Part shown: piece after piece, positions 1 to 13,022 of the stretch | How the letters are laid out: each line of letters begins with the position of its first letter | Position numbering within the stretch: position 1 is the first letter of the stretch | Origin: Cinclus cinclus | Lineage: Eukaryota; Chordata; Aves; Passeriformes; Cinclidae | Direction of reading: 5' to 3' | Assembly (NCBI RefSeq): GCF_963662255.1 | Contig: NC_085047.1 | Coordinates: 46,779,006 to 46,843,005 of the forward strand | Length of the DNA: 64,000 bases | Notes under the pieces: model-generated | The model's input: the letters and a program-made list of their open reading frames with translations, nothing else | The model's database searches: none | What the model was told of the DNA's origin: nothing | Position numbers and translations under genes: made by a program

Positions 1-3000
1 TTAATACACAACTGACCAGTTCCTGTCACACTGATTTATAGGAAGGGAATCTAGCAACAAAGATAGTGGTGGATATACCACCCCAGCATTTGTACCATGC
101 TTTGGCTCCTCCTTGGACACCAAAGTCCTTCTGAGGAATTGATAACTCCCTCTGCACCAAAAGACTGCGGCAAACCAGCTGTTTGCCATTTTGCAATCTG
201 ACTTTCAAACCAGAATATAGAAAATCTAATAAAGGCTTGACCATTAACCTTTAGAGAACATTTAGACCTATGCTGGTAAATTCAGGTTTGCAAGCATTAA
301 GACAGTTAATCAATCTCACCATTTTCAGAATTGCAAGCAAAACCCTCTTTGATTTACTGTCCTTAGCATTTCCAAATCAAACAACTCACTTTCATTTTTA
401 AGTGTTCTGTAGAAACAAACCAAGCCACTCTTTTGCTAAGCTCACAGGAAAGGAAGAAAAACATTTTTCTCAAGCTCTTTACTAAATATTTAGGAAATAC
501 TCAGATTGAGTTATGACAGGAATATCATGGAACCAGATTTTGTTGCTGTTCTCCCCTTCCTCATTGCCTGATCCTGGCTGTAACTGATGTAATCTCTTAT
601 GTATTATGGCTCTCTCTACACGCACACACATAGATAAAAGTGTAGGAACAGAGACAAGAAAGGAGGCAATCATACTCTACTTCTGCAAAGCAGTTCCAAA
701 TCCCCAGATGAAAATCACTGAAAATGTACAAGCTGTCATCAAAGCAGAAGCACAGAATGCTGGCTGATGATGACACCTGAAAGAGATCCTGCATCCATGC
801 ACTGGCACACACACATCACAGCCCCCCAGAAATGTCAGCACTACCAGTGGGGTCCAGCCTGGATCATTGTGGCTTCTTAATGGAAAGGTCCCAAATAAAA
901 TGTATCAACGAATTCAAAATACTGAAGGAAAGAAACAGGATAGGTAGGGAAAAGGCATGATCTGTGCATGGTTATGCAATTTGTGACCTTCAATCTAAAG
1001 CAGAAATTAAAAAGAACCATAATTAAAAAATATTTCTGGTACAAAATTCTATTAACTGATGAAAAGTTTGGAAGCAAGAAATCAAGTAAGAAAATGACAT
1101 AAGCTGGACTGAAACATTAATTTTCCTCATATGATTAAAAGATGCTCATTGTTTAACCATACTGGGTTTTGTCTTTTTTTGTAAGACATCCCAGAAACAA
1201 AAGCAACAATCAGAGAGTTTTTTGAATATTCTTTCCATACTCTCTGCACTTTCTTTTTTTCATTCAAGCAGAATGTGAGAGATTTAAGCTTGCTTGGGGA
1301 CAGATTACAGAAAAAAAATCACAGCGTCGTAAACTGTTTAGGGAGTGAAATACTGTCTCCTCTTCTATTTGGGATTAGACGTACTTAAACAAGATTAGTA
1401 AGGGACTTTCTCCAGGGGGAAAAAAAACCCCAATGTCTGTCAGGAAGAAATATTTCCTATACCTAGAAAATGAAACAGTTTTTTACTCAGAATAAAAGAT
1501 AGTACATTTGATATAGTTGGAAATTAAACCACCAGTTAATTTTTTGGGGGGAGGAAAAGACAAAAAAATTATTTCTGTATTAAAAACCAGGAGAAATCCA
1601 CACAAAAGAATAAAAAAGCCTTGAATTCTGGGCACATTCTCTAAGACAGGACCTGGGATTAGAAGATGACATTATTGTTGAAGTGTAAAACTAAGTTGTG
1701 TCATCTGAAACAGAAACTTGTTCAGATCCTCTGAGAAGAAAGATGGCTTCCTGTATTAAATCTACCTTTTTTGTTACATGATTTTAGGCTTCCTGCATAT
1801 TCTTCTATATTTTCTTTAAATATCACAGGAGAATCCTGTTCCAGCTGTATTTGACTAAGAGGCCACACTTTTAGTAGTGATATACATAAATATACTCCAG
1901 AAATGTATATTTCCTAACATTTGCCAGGGAAAAACTTGCTTTTGAAATAGTAAATTCTTATTAATAATTACTATAATGTCTTATGTTAAGGACAATACAA
2001 CAAATAAGAACCCATCCAGCAGTCTGGAGCTGAGCATGTGTTCCCTAAGTCCTCCCTCAAGAAGCCTGAAGATCTCTGCAAGTACCCTTACATCTGATGG
2101 AAACATTGCCTGAGGATTGTCTTCGTGTGTATCAATACCTGTGATTTCCCAAGAAGTAAGCACGAGCAGGAGACAGATTCCTGACCATTTTCCCTCCCTA
2201 TTCTCAGCGTGCCTCCTGTGTTCAGGGCAGTAGAAAAAGAGGCACAAGAACTGGTTTACATCAACCTCCCATTGCCCCAAGGGACAGTTTCCATTTTCTT
2301 TGTGCCATCTGAATGCAAAGAAAGGAGAACAGGGCAAATTAATTGCTCTGGTATATCGACTGTGGCTGTCTGACATTTTTTAATTGTTTGGATTGTAGGC
2401 TAAAAGGCTTGGACAATGCTGGTGTACATGTACATACAGATGGTTGCACACTTACAAAAGGATTTTATAATGTGACACAAACTGAAAAGAGGGGGTATGA
2501 GGAAAATGTAAGTAAGTAATGAGATGAGAACAGTGGTTTCAGCTTTCAGAATTCCCATGTAAGTACAGTGAAATTTCAGAATGAAAGCATTCCTGTTTTT
2601 TGGGGGGGATTATTTTTGTAATTTTTGTGGTTATTCTTTTTTTTTTCTTTTGGGTGGCTTGGTGTTGTGGTTTTTTTTTTGTTTTTTTTTTTTTTTTAGT
2701 TTTAAGGACTCTGCAGCACAGCAATATCTGTGTATTTAACTAATGTGACAAGTTTTAGTGCGTCCTAATCAAACATAATCACCTCTACTTTCTACTAGGT
2801 ACTAGACTGATCAATGGAAAAGCTTTCTAGGCAAGAACTTGAAAAATGATAAAAGCATTTACCATCATTATTTTCTGCTTTTGACAATGATCTATGTCTG
2901 TACAGCTCATCAGTCATCTCTTGTAAAAACAGTATGGCACTTTGATCAAACAGCCAACAATAGCTTCCCGCAGAAGGTAAAGTGTTATGAGAGGCCATCA

Positions 3001-4314
3001 GATAGAAATCACATTTTCTCTGAACAATAGGAACCCAGAAATGATGTGCTCGATTTACTTGCAAATAAAATCATGTGAAAGGTGATATCCTCGCAGAGGT
3101 TAAAAAGACAGCGATCCTTTTATTCACCTTTCTGCGTGTTAAACAAACTCCACTGTCACGCTGCAGCTGAGATGGAGTGTCTACGCAGTGATAAAGAGGC
3201 ACATTCCAGCCCTACGAAACATAACTGCCACTGTTGAAAAATTACCTGCATTAAACCTTACACTTATCCCACAGATTTTAAGAGCAAGATGTGGGAGTTT
3301 GATTTTGATTACAGGCCTCTATCTGTGTGGCAGGCAAAGGTCTTTAACCTACGCGTTCTGAATGTACAAGGTACATAGTTTCATCAGTGTCATGCCTCAT
3401 TGGGTCAATGTAGGATTTTATCTAAAACCTGAGGCTTTTCAGTTTACACTGTATATGCAAACACAACCTTTTACTGGTGCTCTCTGCCTTTTGTTTCATT
3501 GAGAGGATCTATGGTATTTATAGAAAAGGGAGCTGGAGACATCTTAAATGTATTTTACTCACTTAGATTCCTATTGAGCTGAGGTCTTCAAAAGGGAAAG
3601 GTTGTTTATTTGAAGACTGGTATGTACCAGAGCCACTGGAGCCAAACACTTTTTAGTCTACTGATTGCAAAAACATTCATTTTTAAGAGGGCTGCCACAC
3701 ATTCTCCACTTCTGAATACAAACTGAAATAAGACACATTATTCTACTCTATTTTTGCAGCCTGTAAATGACTGATTATTTTTGTAGAAAAGGTAATACTG
3801 ATGTAGATAATCTTCTTGTGATGTCATGCTACAATATGTGTGTCAAGATTCAAACAGGTATCTGCATAGTCCTACTGCAAAAGTACTTCAAAGGGTAGAG
3901 GAAAAGGCACTGTAAGTTGCCTGTAGCTTACCATTACAGCTGTAATGGGAAAGGAGGTAGCTCAGAAATTATTTTTTAATTGATTAGAAGTCAATTTTTG
4001 GTGATTTTGTCATAAAAAACACTGATTAATCACATTGTTTCAAGCTATGCCACCACACAGCTGCCAAGAATGGGAGTCTCAACCCTCGTGGCCCACTGCT
4101 GCTAGGAGTTAGCACGGTGCTCAGCTCCTGCAGAAGCAGACTCTAGGAGCTAAATGGGGAATTCCATCATCCAACATTACGAATAATCTCCGCTTCATTG
4201 CTCAGTTTGCTGAATCAACCCACTGTGATGTCAGATAAATGTCAGAGCTGGGGTAAAGCACAGGGGGTAGAAACAAGACTGGCTCCTGTTAGGCTTGCCT
4301 AGCTGAAAAAATAC
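1..4314 (-). other. MICU2: MICU2 intron 8 (partial, 3' side outside the window)
   Basis: This is sequence after the exon 8 donor GTATTT. I looked for the next exon (FMENLQTE-like in human) on the minus strand and did not find it, so the rest of the gene should lie below position 1. The region holds a T/G-rich low-complexity stretch at 2594-2702 and a 131-codon minus-strand frame at 1981-2376 without recognisable homology. Confidence 0.75.
2594..2702 (+). repeat. T/G-rich low-complexity stretch
   Basis: The text holds TTTTTTGGGGGGGATTATTT, then long T runs broken by single C or G, ending in an 18-T run before AGTTTT. It has no features of a transposon tail that I can anchor. It gives a lysine-rich chance frame on the minus strand. 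Confidence 0.85.
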
Positions 4315-4412
4315 CTGAAAAACTCGGAAAAGCGAAGTTTCTCCTTTCCTTGTTTTCCAAAGAAATGTACCAGCAACACGGTATTAACACCACAGCTGTC
4401 CAGTTCTCTTTC
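4315..4412 (-). CDS. MICU2: MICU2 exon 8 (internal coding exon)
   Basis: This 98-nt exon follows a TTTTTTTTATAG acceptor and ends at TTCAG|GTATTT. It encodes 32 codons plus two bases of arginine. The start reads ERELDSCGVNTVLLVHFFGK and it continues QGKEKLRFSEFF. It matches in length and position the human exon that contains NTTLQMRFFGKRGQRKLHYKEF. The FFGK block and the aromatic residues before the closing arginine are conserved. The first ten residues are not. The LLVHFFGK wording is closer to what I recall of MICU3 than of human MICU2, but all the other exons are MICU2-like. The next exon, starting with FMENLQ in human, was not found below this point. Confidence 0.92.
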
Positions 4413-7400
4413 CTATAAAAAAAACCAAAACTATGTGATTGTTATGCATTGCATGATCATTACTATTCACCTGAATCTAAAAATATTCATTTGAACTAGA
4501 GTTTCCCAAGAGATACTTGAAATTTAATAACTGTTCCCAAAGCTATCATGCAGCATATCTCAGAGATGAGCAACTCTTCCACATTGACTGCTAACAGTGT
4601 ATTATAAGTTCTGCCTCTAAATACTCTGTATGAAAGATAAGAACCATTTCCAACCACCATCAGTGCATTTTACTATAATATTTTATTATATTTATTATTA
4701 AAATGGAGAAGGTTGCAAGTTAAATCTTTAATAATATTCATTCTTAGGTGAACAGAAGGCTTAAATAAAGTTAATATCTGTAAGGAAGTTTTTAGTTAGG
4801 TATTTCTAACATGTTACAGCCATTTAAAAGCATTCATAGTCGTCTTATAAATGAAGCTAGGAAAATGCCAACACTGACAATGCTCTATTATAATATGGTC
4901 TTAAAAGGACTCTTGGAAATGTTCAGGGTTAGTGACTTTCCTACAAATATTTTTAAAATCTGAAGAAGAAATTTCTGCAGAGAAGGAATACACCCTGTTT
5001 CATCTCAATCTTTAATAAGCCTAAACCCACACATAATGCTAGATTTCTGCTCTATTCTTCTTTCATGACTAGCATACTGGCATTTCATTGAACACAACAA
5101 AACAATAAGCAACATGAAGAGAGATTTTTAAAAAAAAGTCTGTAGGGATTTCAGCAAACTATTCTTATGACATCTAAATAGCCTCTGTGTCTTTTATCTG
5201 GTTGAAGAAGTAAGATGAAAGACAAGAGTCTATTCATAAGATTTAATACTAATGGTTATTTAGCTTTCAGCATCATCAGTAGCAAGTCCCATTAGTCCCT
5301 CAAGTTTCATGCTTACTGCATATATGACACAGTTATTTTACAGTTAAAACAGTAACATTCCTCATTTCTACTACAAGCTACAGTTCACCAAATGCCAGTG
5401 ATATGAGTTATGTATGAGTGAACCTAGAAAAAAACACTTTTCAAGCCATATGCGAACTGTACTTACTGAACTTTTATCATTTAATGGCAGGCAAAGAATA
5501 TTTAAATACCCACAAGATCCATCCTTCTGAAGTTTAAACACTTCAGATTACTGTGAAGACTGATGCATAAACATTGGTATATGCTTTTTTGAAAGCCAAA
5601 AGTCAAACATTCATGTATGCTTATTTGAAATTCAAACCCAAACTATTTATATCAGAAAGCAAAGTTTTCTAAAGAGAAACAGAGAAGAATCCACATATCC
5701 CTTGCTGCAGCTAGATTGTAATCTGCTTTTTGTTTTTCTTACGTGTTTGAAGGAGACTTGAAAAATTCAAGAAATAAATTTGCTAATGTAATTTAAAAAA
5801 CTGAATTCATGATTACACAATTTAATGCTTCTGATTTTATTACTCCATATTATAATCAGTGTTGTAATGAAAACAAACTGTTTAAAATAACCTTTTCAAA
5901 ACTAAGTGTGACAGAAAAAGTTTTTTTCTTCTATTAATGTTTCTCTAGTTACAAGCCAGAAGAAGGCATACAAACAATACCTACCTCATCTTATCTAAGA
6001 TGACAAAGCCTATCCCAGGATTTATAACAAATATGCATCTACTTGCTGGCTACCTTCTTTATCAGTTGAAATTCCCCAGTGAAACTGGCAGATGTCCAAA
6101 CACTGTGTTAGTGAGAGTTAAATATATTTTGAAACTACAAAACAGCACATTTATTTAAAGCATAAAATGCAATAGGAGACCACAGAGACTACACCTTAAG
6201 GGTAAAATTTTAAAAAATTGCTTTTCCTAGAGTTAATGCCATTAAAGTACATGTTAGTACATAATTCCTTTTTGTCCACAGAATCATTAGGAGCTTTTGC
6301 TGCTGATCTGTATAAATTAGTACCGACATGACAAATCCTTGTTAGAAGATAATGAGAATTCTATTAATATTTCCAACACCTTGCCCTTGTGAGCTTGGGT
6401 AAAAGAATAACTTACACTTGGAATGTCTCTCTTGGCAATCAGAATGAAATGGTTACCCAATGCCAGGCTGCAAAGCAGACCAGACTGGTAGATTCGAGTC
6501 ACTATCTAAACTGAGTGACAGTTTGTATTCTGGTGTATCTGGCTGCTTCAGGCCCTGGGATGGTGCACCACAGAACCCTTTTGATCTGTGCCTTTTACAG
6601 AAAGCTGAGGCACAGAGTGGAAAAAGGATCCCAGTGGTCTGAGTTTCATCTTGATACAAGCACAGGATGGGGCAGAGACATGTATCACAACTGGGGAACT
6701 CACACATGTTCCAGGGTCCATTGGTTGAGACAATGAATCCCAAAGACCACACAATCTGATGCCACACAAGTCTGTGAACTAATGAACATGAGTGTACATA
6801 TTACAAACATAGGCTAATTTTCCTAGAGTAATGTTAATGCCTCCTACACTTTTCAAAAGTATCATGAACTGCTGAATTATGCAATTATTCCTTTTTAAGC
6901 AGGATCAGATAACACAAGTTATTTCCTTATTACATTACACAGGCTGTTAACAGAAGAGGCCTGATGCTGCAAACACTGAGTCATGGGCAAAGACCTACCT
7001 AATCCTGTAGCTCCCCACTGAGCTTTTGACATTTACTGATACTGCAGCAAGTACCAACAAGTGCCACTGAGAAGAAACTTATCGCAGAGTGAGATGGGAT
7101 TTTCAGAATAATGTACCTAACTGATTTTCAAAACTCATCTGACATGTTAATAGACTTACTGTCTCTAGATTCTTACCACCTTTCCTTGCAGAATTTGCCT
7201 GAGGCATGACTGGAAAGCATTCATTATGATTAAAATCTGCAATTCGTTTCTTGCTCTCTTGCTTGCTTCCTGAGACATGGTATTTGCTGTGCAATGTCTT
7301 ATTTCATTAGAAATTGTAAAAATAATATGTATTTTGGATTGAATTTTTTTTTTAGTTAAGACAGAAGGAGAGTGAGTAGATGGTAGAATGGGCAGAGAAG

Positions 7401-10400
7401 TGAAGTTGGGCGAGGACAATACCTTAGATTCCTTCTGCTAGTGATGTCCCAAATCTTTCCAAAGGTAAGACTAAATCTTTGCAAATTTTTCCACTTCTCT
7501 GAAATCCTCTTTCTTTTAAAACTGCTAGCTCAGTCAATTCACCATGCCGGGCTTCTGTCCCAGCCTAGCTTCACACACTGCTAAAGAGAATTTCAAGCTT
7601 TCTGCCATTCTGAGAGTCTCCCAGATGCTGGGATATATCCTACCACTCAGTTCTGGTAAGAAGGTTTAAAAGATGTGTCCATTATTAAATTAATCCTAAG
7701 TTACAGTCAGTCACAAGTACTGTAAGCCGGCCAGCTAGCAGGACCAGGAGATCCAGATCTCCAAAAGCAGTCCTTTTTAGCAAAGCCCAGACCATCTCAA
7801 GTGGGCCCCAGAATGAAACTATATATTTTATGATGAATCAACATTCATCCTAATGTAAATCCATACTTCAGTTTTTTCATGTTTTGCAATGCACATTCTT
7901 CCTAGGTAGGATTCAAGAACACCTCAGGTCTGATGCAGAAGGCCTGAAAAGTGCACAGATGATTCTATAGAAGATATAACAGACAATTTTTTGAGAAGTC
8001 TGACAGAACATCTTCTAAACAGTGAAGAGCATCCAGTAACATTCATAATTCCTATTACTGGGAGGATCAGCTGTTTTCTTATTGACAACTAATGCCATGG
8101 AATCACTCTGCTATACACTTAGGGCCTTTAGTAACGAAGAACATGTAACTTCATGGACATCCTCAGGTTTCATTGCATCACCCACAGTTCTGCATCAATT
8201 CATAAGGAGGTACAGAATAAAAATGGTTTCCAGCCAGTGGGGCTAAAACTAATCTGGGAGTAGATACTGTAGGAGATACTTTAAGGCCCAAACAGAAACA
8301 GGTACAAACTTGTTGTGAGCCCGCTGACAATGCCATGCAGTCAGGGAATGGCACTGCAAAGCCTGAGGCTGCCTGACCCAAGCCCTGCTGGCAGCTTGGG
8401 AAAGCAGCTCCTACACACAGCTGGGGACAGCTCCTTACAAGAACTCAGGCCCTGCCTCTCTGTTGTGGCGTACTTTAAATATATGAAGAGACTCCATTAA
8501 GAGGACCCTCTTCGGGAGGTGTGATGTGCTATGAAGTCCACTCTTTTGATCGAGGCAGGCTTGGCCTCAAAGGCTGAGCACATCCATCCTCAGTGCACAC
8601 AAACCCTCTTGCTCTCGGTGTTTAAAATGGCTCAGGTGGCCTGTCACCAACTCCCCAGCCAGCTCTGGCTCATATGTTCCTTTCTCTCTCTTGAGGTTAC
8701 AATGTCATCAGACCATATTGAAAAATAAAATAATTTCCTTGTCCATGAGGAAAAAAATGATCCAGCACTTATTTAATAGCCTAATATTTTGGTGTCAGAC
8801 AGTTTCATTCTTTAGGGGGTTTACCTGTCTGGAGAGCTTTCTTTAAAGCACAACATCACACTGCTCCTTCATTTAAAGTATCTAAAAGCTTTTCAACAGA
8901 ACTCAGTGTTAAGCTGCTGACACAAAACATACATATTTATGTTGGAGAAGATAGGTCAAGAAAAAATGTGTACTCCATCTGAACTGAGAGGTTACAAGAT
9001 TAATGACAGACTCTTTGGGGAGGGATATTAATTTTAGTCTTGGACTGGATTCTCGTAAAATTTGATGTGTTGCACCCCTGTTACAGAGTACTGTTGCAGT
9101 AGAAGAGTATAGCTCCCAACCACTACCTTCCTTCAGTTTTAGGCAGTATTTAGTTATACTGAGCTATGCAGACTTAGAAACACTGGGCAGAAAACTTTAA
9201 ACCAGTTAGAGCTTCTAGGGAGCATATGGGCAAGGTATGATGACCTGTACTGTTCCTGTGGTTGAGGAGATGCATCACAATTCTGCAGTGTCCGAAGGTC
9301 CAAGTGTAAAACCTTGCCTTGACCAGGTAAGCAGAGAGAAATGTGTGAATGACTAATGTCATTTACGTCTATCAGAATCACAGGGAAAAAAAAAAAAAAG
9401 AGTAGTAGACAGGCTAAAACAAGTTATACTCAGATAATAGGGAGATGTTTATGTACGAGTCCAAAAGTAGACTGCATATAGTCAGACTCAATTTCAGTTC
9501 ATAAGTTTTCTGTTTAAAAGAGATTAGTAGCTGTGTCCCCAACTACTAGTTAAATGTTTTAAAAAAAATCCCAATCATACTTTTCACACTTTGTATGAAA
9601 ATGTATTCACTAGGGAATCCAGAAGCATACCTTTAGTAATTTGGTAATGAGACAATGCATGTATTTAATTTCAAGAACAAATATAGAACACTCTGTATTG
9701 TCATTTCTTTTCTAACAGTAGCTAAAAGTAATTTATAAGTTTACCCATTACATACAGCATATTAAATGTGAGGTATTGAAAGTACTTGATAACTCATTAA
9801 TCTAAATTGAAGAGCCTGAGAGCAAAGTCCCTGATCTAGACAACTGGTCTGTCCTGTAGATATTTGCCACCATTAGCACTGTTGTCACAGCCAGAACACT
9901 AAAGCACCTTACACTGGTAGAATATCCTTTCAAGGAACTCAGGGCAGTAACACAAAAGCAACAGGTGCTCTTCACCAGGCAACACCTTTTCAAAATAAAC
10001 CAAATCTTCTAGTTCATGCACTTTCCTACTGTAATCTACATCACTTCCAGGCAGGGAGTTTGGCCCTCCTCTTCCATGAACTATGGCTGTGTGTTCAGCT
10101 GGAAACTCCATATGAAGAACAGCTCTGCCAGGAAGCCAGATGGAGCATTTCCTCTGGCCTATGGGGAGGGTGTTTGAGCTGAGGCAGCCACTGCCTCTGC
10201 TGACCTCTGCACCATTTTCTCCAGTCTGATCAGAAAGAACCAGGTTCCAGTGTTTTAAGTCTGCTGGCAGCTCTCCTTCACCATGTGCACCTCTGCTACG
10301 AGACTGCCAGACTGCCTGCTTTGCAAATTCAGCATGGCACTTCCCAAAAGACAGAGCCAGAAGAAGCTGAGCAAATGTTTTTTTGCTTTTCTTCCAGCAT

Positions 10401-12959
10401 CGATTATAATATTGGAAAAAATAAAAGCCCTCAACAGAAAGATATGTATCTGGATAGCCAATGCCACTGTAATCCCATGCAAGGGCTACTACTAAGTGGT
10501 GAAAATTTGAATTTTACGCATGTAAGTCAAAGTTTCTGTAAAAAGGTAGAGATACAAGCACCCTGGGAGAACAGCAAACAGATTTTTCTTTTCCTTATAT
10601 AGTAACTCAATGAGTATTAAATGGTATCACCCCGAAGTAAATAAATGACTGGGACCTTTGTCTACACACTGTACAGGGAACACACCTGGATATATCTGCT
10701 GGTTAAAGTTGCAGAATACTATTTAAACTGTACTTTCCTAGGTTGGTGACGTTTGCCATCTGGCATCAGAGACTGGGTTTACTCTGAAAAAACAGCAAAC
10801 TCATATGCAAATTGAGGAAGTGGAAATAAAAAAACATACCAAACACCAAAATTCTGTATCAATATCTCAGCCTTCAAAAAACATAGTCAACTTACATTTT
10901 TATGCTTAATTTGTTTTGCTTAAAGGCAATACTATGACTGCCATAATTATAAAAAAATAAAGGGTAAAAACATATCCAACAACTAATCAGATTCACTGCT
11001 TACAAAGATAATTTCTTTGGTAAGAAACCAAGACAGGAAGGAAAACAATAATTAAGAGAAATGTGATAATTTGGATTTTGCCATATATAGAAATAGAGAC
11101 CAGAATATTTTCAAATTAGCTGTATTCCCCAAAGCTATTTAACTCTTATTTCACACTAGAATTCCATTTATAATCTTTTAAGAAACTGTATTAAATAACA
11201 TTTTCTGCTTACAATAACTTCAGATTTTTCTCAATGGAGAACTCCAATGACAAATTCTGAAGCAAGACAAAAACATAATAGAGACATTACAGCTCAGGTA
11301 TTTAATTAGCTCACAATAAGCTTATGTGTTTATAACTAATCTGTCCGACTGTATCAAAGTTCCTCTGGAAATTTTATACTATAGCTGTGCATTCATGCAG
11401 AATAAAGATCCTTTTTCTTTCGCTGTCATGGCAGTTAAGTCTCAATTGAAATAGGTTTTGAGGGGCAGACAACCCTATTAATCCTAGCTATTTTAATCTG
11501 GTGACTGATGAAAAGATTCAAGAAGGGAGATGGTTGTTTGTCAATCAAACAATTTTTAACTGAACTTTTAATATACGCTGTGGGAGGAAAACTTTTGTGA
11601 ATCAGAAAACAGTTTATGTCTAATAAATTCTAAGGGTGTCAGCAATAGCCACTTCCACTTTTTCCTCAGGTATGTGAAAAAGTAAAAAACACGAGCAACT
11701 CTTTGCAGAAACTGCTGATGCATGATTTACAAAGCAGAGCCCTGTATAAATTCCTTACTGAATGCTTCCAACATGAGCAGCCACAGCCTCATGCCCAGTG
11801 TAAACTGAAAGTTTACAGCTGAAAGCAGGCAGCTGATGTAAGCAACATCTTTCAGTAACAGATGGAGACAATCCACCTGTACTCTCCCCTTCTTTAGAAT
11901 CACAGAATAATTTAGATTGAAGAAGATCTCTAAGATTATTTAGTCCAACCATTAACCCAGTCCATCACTAGACGATGTCTCTGTGCAGCACATCCACATG
12001 TATTTTGAACACTTTCAGGGATGGTGATTCCACCATTTCCCTGGGCAGCCTGTTCCAGTGCTTGAACACCTTCAGTGAATTTTTTTTTTCCTAATATCCA
12101 GTCTAAACCTCCCCGGTGCAACTTGAGGCCATTTTTGCTTGTCCCATCAGTTCTTACATGGTTCATCAGCTTCTTCTGAGGTGTTCTCAGTATGCTCAGG
12201 ATTCCTCCTCTCTGTTTTCAGTTTCACTCAACGTCACCCAAGCTACAGAATATCCTGCCTTTGTGCTGACTACAGACTCAAGCAGACACTCTACCTGAGA
12301 AGAAGGGAGATTGCAGGTGGCTAGATTCAGGGGAAAACAGAAGAGAGCAGGAATTTACCTGCCCCTTTCATTTAGGAGATATATTTACCATTTGCTAGTG
12401 GTCCTCAAAACAGTGAAACTTCTTTCCCAGCTGGACAATTCTACTCTAGGATTGTTTCTTCTGGTCTGTATCTATATTATCTCTTTCTGGAAGTGGACTT
12501 AACTAAAGTAATCCTTGCCTTTGTCACCTCAGTGACAACAACCACATTTCAAACCAACTCAGAATAAGCTGGTATCACTGCAACAGCAGCACTCAGGTAA
12601 GCTTAAGCTATTGATTTCTGTTTGGAAAGCCTTCTATTCTCATATGGTAATCCAGAGTTCTTTCTGAGATTTTCATAAACAGAAGAGAGTTACTTTAAAA
12701 GAGAGGCTCACAGAAACCATCCAGCCAAGTGAGTACACAGTCATGAAACACACTGATTGCAACCATTTCATTAGAAGGCTCAGAAATTACAAACGTTTTT
12801 CTTCCCCAGTTAGAAAGCAGTTGACAAATTATGCCCTTTCATTTAATTAAAGCACTAATACTTAGGCTTATATACTTATCTAAAAACTCTGAAAAAGTAA
12901 CAAACTTAATGGGAAATATGACAATGTTTTTGTAAGGAAAATGTATCTCTATTTCATAC
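4413..12959 (-). other. MICU2: MICU2 intron 7 (8,547 bp)
   Basis: This intron runs from GTATGA after exon 7 to the TATAG acceptor of exon 8. It contains one CR1 fragment at 11897-12165. The rest is AT-rich unique sequence. Short reading frames, for example near 6450-6770 and 10255-10600, have no recognisable family and no coding support. Confidence 0.86.
11897..12165 (-). mobile_element. CR1 3' end fragment, minus strand
   Basis: This is about 270 bp in MICU2 intron 7. Plus-strand text begins GAATCACAGAATAATTTAG (the reversed CR1 tail) and continues with TTTAGTCCAACCATTAACCC, CTTTCAGGGATGGTGATTCC and CTGGGCAGCCTGTTCCAGTG. This order is that of a reversed CR1 3' untranslated region. It is 5'-truncated and non-coding. 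Confidence 0.87.
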
Positions 12960-13022
12960 CTGAAGAATAGTTTCATCTCCAGCTGCTTTCAAGTCATCTT
13001 CCTTCCCAATGATTCTCTGCAA
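12960..13022 (-). CDS. MICU2: MICU2 exon 7 (linker after the first EF-hand)
   Basis: This is a 63-nt exon, 21 codons in phase 0 on both sides. It has a CAACAAATACAG acceptor and a CAG|GTATGA donor. It reads LQRIIGKEDDLKAAGDETIL then Q, aligning with human LQKIISKQDDLMTVKTNETG and the following residues. The first nine residues complete the exiting helix of the EF-hand. The remainder is a poorly conserved linker. Because the exon is exactly 63 nt and symmetric, skipping it would keep the frame. That is an arithmetical observation, not evidence that skipping happens. Confidence 0.92.

Noticed and set aside
1981..2376. 131-codon minus-strand frame as a candidate MICU2 exon or separate gene
   Set aside because: It does not match the expected MICU2 continuation or any family I recognise. 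A chance open frame in an intron is more likely.
1..4314. MICU2 exon 9 (FMENLQTE-like)
   Set aside because: I looked on the minus strand for a matching segment with suitable splice sites and found none, so it probably lies outside the window.
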